Source: Euperipatoides rowelli
Lineage: Eukaryota > Onychophora > Udeonychophora > Euonychophora > Peripatopsidae
Assembly: GCA_003024985.2 (NCBI GenBank)
Contig: PXIH01S0019668.1
Length of the DNA: 11,880 nt
Direction: 5' to 3' (one strand)
Shown: positions 8,979-11,880 of the stretch, in pieces
Position numbering within the stretch: the first letter of the stretch is position 1
How the letters are laid out: each line of letters opens with the position of its first letter
The notes under the pieces: model-generated
Told to the model about the DNA's origin: nothing
Databases searched by the model: none
The model's input: only the letters and a program-made list of their open reading frames with translations
Program-made: the position numbers and the translations under genes

Positions 8979-9002
8979 CTTGCCAAGGGCACTTCGTTGT
9001 CN
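8979..9002 (-). CDS. Possible 24-base micro-exon ending at a strong donor
   Basis: GGCAAG|GTAAGTG on the minus strand is a near-consensus donor (intron from 8978). An AAG at 9005-9003 could be the acceptor, giving phase 1 at both ends and coding about TTKCPWQ. Base 9002 is undetermined, exactly at the putative acceptor. The phase agrees with the neighbours at 9607-9635 and 7689-7817. The pyrimidine tract is poor, and the true acceptor may lie elsewhere. Confidence 0.25.
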
Positions 9003-9606
9003 CTTGTTGTTGGTAGGCAGAGCATAAGTAAGTAAAAATTTATTTTTTTGACTATTGGCCGCTATACTATTACAACTTTACATGAAGTGAGTTACAGTAG
9101 ATAATGCATTTTAAGGAACAGTCAAAAATACTTCTAGAATTATTTTAAAGTAAAAACCAAGGTACGGTATTTTAAATTAAAGCAGCATTTTGGAATGGAG
9201 TTTTAATCCCACAACATATTTTATTATTAAATTATTTATGTCTACATAATTAGGATTTTAATATTGACAAATTATTCAAACACTATTTCTTGTCATTAAC
9301 GTTTTTAGATAAAGTAGTAAATACAGGGCTGACCGCCTTTCTAACATTTAAATTAATTTTCCATGACTTAGAATTTTGATAATTATTTTCTGTATAACAA
9401 ATCAACTTTTCACTTAACGGCTTAAGTTGTATAGCCTAATCCTATAAACAGCCAGCCAAACTTGCTTCTCTACACATGAATCACATGTCATTGAATTGTA
9501 ACAGTTTAATTAAAAAGTTATATTTGAGTATTGTTACTACTTAGGAAATATATACTCAGCACTAATAAATCTATACCAAACATATACTGTAAAGTGAGAA
9601 ATTTAC
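9003..9606. other. AT-rich non-coding stretch, no gene seen
   Basis: Neither strand shows an exon-like frame with splice sites. If the donor at 9606 is not used, the frame of the micro-exon at 9607-9635 runs on into this stretch for about 25 codons before a TAA, which would make it a terminal exon instead. Confidence 0.4.
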
Positions 9607-9635
9607 CTGGTGCACAGGGGGGCTCAGCTACATAC
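9607..9635 (-). CDS. Candidate 29-base micro-exon following the membrane exon
   Basis: A strong acceptor (CTTCTTTTTTCCCCCACCAG on the minus strand) is followed by 29 bases and the donor CACCAG|GTAAAT. It reads T-YVAEPPCAP-G and is phase 2 to phase 1. The entry phase is exactly the one left by the membrane-helix exon at 9747-9936. Exon size and phase are therefore consistent with its being the next exon, giving the start of a cytoplasmic tail. Micro-exons this short are easy to find by chance, so RNA support would be needed. Confidence 0.4.
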
Positions 9636-9746
9636 CTGGTGGGGGAAAAAAGAAGCAATTTGAAATGTTTTGGTCTTACAATTAAAAATATTAATTACAA
9701 CAATATAATAATATTTTACATTTTAAAAAGAAAAGTTAAAACTTAC

Positions 9747-9936
9747 GTGACTTGGTGGGATAATTTTCTTTTGAGGCGGTGTATACGACGTCTGTAATAA
9801 ACCACCAAAAGAATAACAATAATGCCTACTAGCATAACAGCAATAATAATAGCCGCAACAGCTCCACCCCCAATAGCTGCCTGCTGAGTGTCTGTAATGG
9901 AACTGTGACCAGCAACACCATTTATGATATTCTCTT
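9747..9936 (-). CDS. Exon encoding a single membrane helix with a basic cytoplasmic border
   Basis: On the minus strand an acceptor (TTTCTCAATTTAG, ending at 9937) and a near-perfect donor (CAC|GTAAGTTT, intron from 9746) bound a 190-base exon of phase 1 to phase 2. It encodes a short polar stretch (ENIINGVAGHSSITDTQQ), then a long hydrophobic helix beginning AIGGGAVAAIIIAV and ending ILLVVYY, then RRRIHRLKRKL. By the positive-inside rule the C-terminal side is cytosolic, so this is a type I membrane segment. A phase 1 entry is what an exon following phase 1-1 EGF exons would have, as in MEGF-like receptors, but no EGF exon lies upstream; the only one lies downstream. The first ATG of the frame is upstream of the acceptor and is not needed. 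Confidence 0.65.
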
Positions 9937-9937
9937 C

Positions 9938-10937
9938 TAAATTGAGAAACATATTCAAATAATTAGTCTCAGGGAACATTTAAGGGATAGTCCATATAGC
10001 CTAATGTAATTCAATAAATATGATGTTGCCTAAACTTGAATAAAACAACAACAAAAATGATTGTTATTGTCATACTGTATATTATACGATTCGGTCACTC
10101 TGTAATCTATATAATTTAAAGCTAACTTTAATTTTTATGTTCTTGCAGCACTACTTTTTTATAGGTTATACACAAATATTATATTAGTCTAAATAGACAA
10201 AAATATTTTTTCTTAATTTTTAGGTGGTAATTGTAAATCAGGTATTAAAAAAAGGGCTATATAAAAATGTTGTAAAATCCATTTTTAAAATTTTATTTTT
10301 AATCTTCAAAAGCTCAATATAAAATATGGAATTGAAAGAAAACAATTATGAGTACGGTACCATAATTAGCATTTCCTTTTAAATTGCTATTCAGTTTTTC
10401 TTTAAATTTTTGTTAAATAATTAAAATTCTAGTAACCTATATTTAAACATTTTCCATGTCTAGAAAATTATAAATTAGTAACATTGTGTTTGAAATAGTG
10501 AGAAAATAAAATTTATGCTTCACATGCCCTCTATTAGGAACTGCATTTAACTATAAATTATATACTGTATAATTTATACTAAATAACAGGCCTATCTTAT
10601 ACTGTAGTTCTACAAATTTTATATCATTCGAGGGCTGTAACCAGGGAAGGGAAGAAAGCTCACTTTAAATTATTTGCAATATATATTAAAACAAAACTAG
10701 GGGCACATTTATACAGTAAAAAAAAAAATAGTAAAAAAAACAAGTGTTTCCACTAAAAATTCCAATGTTTACAAAATATTTAACATGGCTGCATTAAAAT
10801 TAAAAAACAAATAGGCTTTTGGGAGTCCCACTGAATTAAGCATACCATATCACCCCCCTTTCCAGTACTTGGATTCTTTTTAGATTGCCTCTCGGTATTA
10901 CAATATTCATAAAATCTTCCTAACTTCTTCCCCTCAC
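9938..10937. other. AT-rich stretch, no firm gene
   Basis: This is mostly intron-like, stop-rich sequence with A/T runs and repeated TATACTGTA words (near 10070, 10560 and 10600). GAGGGCTGTAACCAGGGAAGGG near 10630 resembles the decayed repeat near 11640. No exon is supported. Confidence 0.45.
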
Positions 10938-11013
10938 CTTTCTCCAAACAAAAAGATATTGTGGAATACAAAACTAAAATATTTAAATTGATTTTGTCAA
11001 GTTGGTTCAACTT
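10938..11013 (-). CDS. Possible linking exon between the signal-peptide and membrane exons
   Basis: The donor GAGAAAG|GTGAGG is good. An AG at 11015-11014 (AAGTTATAG) would open a 76-base exon that is phase 0 to phase 1, encoding KLNQLDKINLNILVLY and a short remainder ending CLEK. Phase 0 matches the end of the signal-peptide exon and phase 1 matches the start of the membrane exon, so the three would join in frame into a small secreted-then-anchored protein. The acceptor lacks a pyrimidine tract, and a second AG 40 bases further in (TTTAAATATTTTAG) gives phase 0 to 0, which would not fit. Confidence 0.22.
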
Positions 11014-11170
11014 CTATAACTTAATCATAATAGTAGTTCTATTTAGCATCCAACCAGTTTAGGCTTCTATCATAAAATATTTGATTCTAGTGATAAATTG
11101 CCCTTTAATTTTGCATTATTAAAACAAAAAAAAAAGAAAAGAAAATTGTATAGGTGTTCTATTGCCTTAC

Positions 11171-11263
11171 TTGAGAAGAAATTATTTCAGGTAAATCCGC
11201 CAAGGTGAAACACCCAGAAAAAGAAACCAGAAACAGTCCAAAAAGCAAGTTTTCTATCTTCAT
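11171..11263 (-). CDS. Signal-peptide coding exon (probable first coding exon of dystroglycan)
   Basis: The ATG at 11263-11261 opens 31 codons up to the donor TCTCAA|GTAAGG (intron from 11170). The peptide starts MKIENLLFGLFLVSF and continues SGCFTLA-DLPEIISSQ: a short basic start, a hydrophobic core, and small residues before a likely cleavage after TLA, so it is a classic secretory signal. The exon ends in phase 0, which is exactly the entry phase of the mucin exon at 5720; that exon is otherwise without a start. The joined three-exon protein would be 954 residues. The alternative is that it serves the small membrane protein through exon 10938-11013, or both by alternative splicing. Confidence 0.7.
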
Positions 11264-11325
11264 GACGGAGCTAACATAGCAGTACATATCAATAATAGCA
11301 TGTTTCCATTTGGCATGACAACAAT
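11264..11325 (-). promoter_or_regulatory. 5' UTR part of the signal-peptide exon, with an upstream ORF
   Basis: An acceptor (TATTTTATTTCAG, ending at 11326) suggests an additional non-coding first exon further upstream. Within the leader, an ATG at 11316-11314 opens an 18-codon reading frame (MPNGNMLLLICTAMLAPS) whose TGA stop overlaps the main start codon as ATGA (11263-11260). This arrangement would allow the uORF to limit translation of the main frame or feed it by termination-reinitiation. Confidence 0.45.
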
Positions 11326-11635
11326 CTGAAATAAAATATATGTATTCTATAATTTGTTAACCAATCAAAAAAAATAGTAATTAACAACTTGTCCCCTCTC
11401 TGGAAGGAAGATATACAATATATACAATTTTCTATTTACTTATTTACCTTTTTTTTAAGCTGTTGAACAAAAAAATGGCCATAGCATCTTGATTAAAATA
11501 ATATACACTAAAGCTCTTAGCTAATAGGCTCGATGGCGGACGCCAATTTTTCTAAAAAGGCGCTTTATCAATGTTTGGCAAGCTATTATTATAATCTCAA
11601 AAACAATAAGTGACATGAAATCCCAAAATAATAGC
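11326..11635. other. Upstream flank: possible 5' UTR exon or promoter, not resolved
   Basis: A minus-strand donor-like AAAAG|GTAAATAAG (intron from 11447) could end a non-coding first exon. No TATA box or start site can be fixed with confidence in sequence this AT-rich, and no coding signal is seen. Confidence 0.3.
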
Positions 11636-11702
11636 AAGGCCGTAACTAGAGGTTTGGGCCTGTGGCAAAGTTTTCTTGGTGAGCCTCCCCCTCCCTTAAA
11701 AA
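11636..11702. repeat. Fragment of a dispersed repeat (decayed)
   Basis: AAGGCCGTAACTAGAGG, then GGGCCTGTGGCAAAG, then a C-rich CCTCCCCCTCCC is more GC-rich than its surroundings. It resembles dispersed invertebrate repeats that pair a GGCCGTA-C-AG word with a poly-C stretch. A shorter relative (GGGCTGTAACCAGGGA) sits near 10632. I cannot assign a family or find inverted ends. Confidence 0.3.
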
Positions 11703-11786
11703 ATAATCTAAACACAACATAGAAAGTGGCATGGCAAACAACTATTATGTACAACAAAGAAAATCAACAGCCAAAGACGGAAGCAT

Positions 11787-11858
11787 ATTTATTTATTTAT
11801 TTATTTACTATAAAATCAGGATCTAGCACCCAATTACTAAGGGTGTTATTATAGATCC
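11787..11858 (-). repeat. (ATTT)n run beside a hairpin, possible retroposon 3' tail
   Basis: Five ATTT units (11787-11807) lie next to GGATCTAGCACCC (11819-11831), which pairs with GGGTGT (11841-11846) and TAGATCC (11852-11858). On the minus strand this reads as a small stem-loop followed by an (AAAT)n tail, the usual 3' end of many LINE and SINE copies. The body would lie beyond the window end, so the call stays tentative. Confidence 0.35.
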
Positions 11859-11880
11859 CTTCGTTTACAATAAGATATTT

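Noticed and set aside
10950-10973. Shorter alternative exon using the AG of TTTAAATATTTTAG with the GTGAGG donor
   Set aside because: It would be 36 bases, phase 0 to 0, and would not join to the phase 1 membrane exon; kept only as an alternative to the 76-base version.
11521-11757. 78-codon minus-strand open frame near the right end
   Set aside because: It runs through a decayed repeat with a poly-C/G stretch, resembles no family and lacks splice context.

Overview
The window is AT-rich animal DNA: spliced exons with GT/AG borders, long gene-poor stretches, poly-A/T runs and several decayed transposons. It is probably an invertebrate. TAGCCTA/TAGGCTA and TACTGTA words recur, which reminds me of echinoderm DNA, but that is only an impression. 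Nothing suggests a prokaryotic operon, CRISPR array or phage.

Main gene, minus strand: a dystroglycan. The 3' exon (2515-3677) encodes the dystroglycan-type cadherin-like domain, the SEA-like domain with the conserved Gly-Ser alpha/beta cleavage site, a membrane helix and a 119-residue tail. A 434-bp intron with good splice sites separates it from a 1.6-kb exon (4112-5720) coding for the Ser-rich, mucin-like part of alpha-dystroglycan. The two exons join in phase through a split GAT codon. A signal-peptide exon far upstream (11171-11325) ends in phase 0, as the mucin exon requires. The three exons would give a 954-residue protein (human: 895), with no N-terminal alpha-dystroglycan domain and no C-terminal PPxY dystrophin-binding motif.

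The 5.45-kb gap between the signal-peptide and mucin exons holds other same-strand, exon-like pieces: a membrane-helix exon (9747-9936), two very short candidate exons (9607-9635, 8979-9002) and one EGF/laminin-EGF-like exon (7689-7817). Their phases chain together, but the order (membrane helix before EGF) is backwards for a MEGF-type receptor. They may be a nested gene, alternative exons, a small single-pass protein sharing the signal-peptide exon, or debris of a receptor gene. The same gap holds a 615-bp Tc1/mariner-like relic (5828-6442; TA duplication, 25-bp inverted ends, broken transposase reading frame) and a 660-bp PIF/Harbinger-like MITE (6948-7607; TAA duplication).

Left flank (1-2500): a probable hAT element end (1-117), a doubtful plus-strand terminal exon (823-1078) with nearby hairpins, and the convergent 3' ends of that candidate and of the dystroglycan gene. 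Right flank (11326-11880): possible 5' UTR or promoter ground, a decayed repeat, and a tetranucleotide run next to a hairpin that looks like a retroposon tail.
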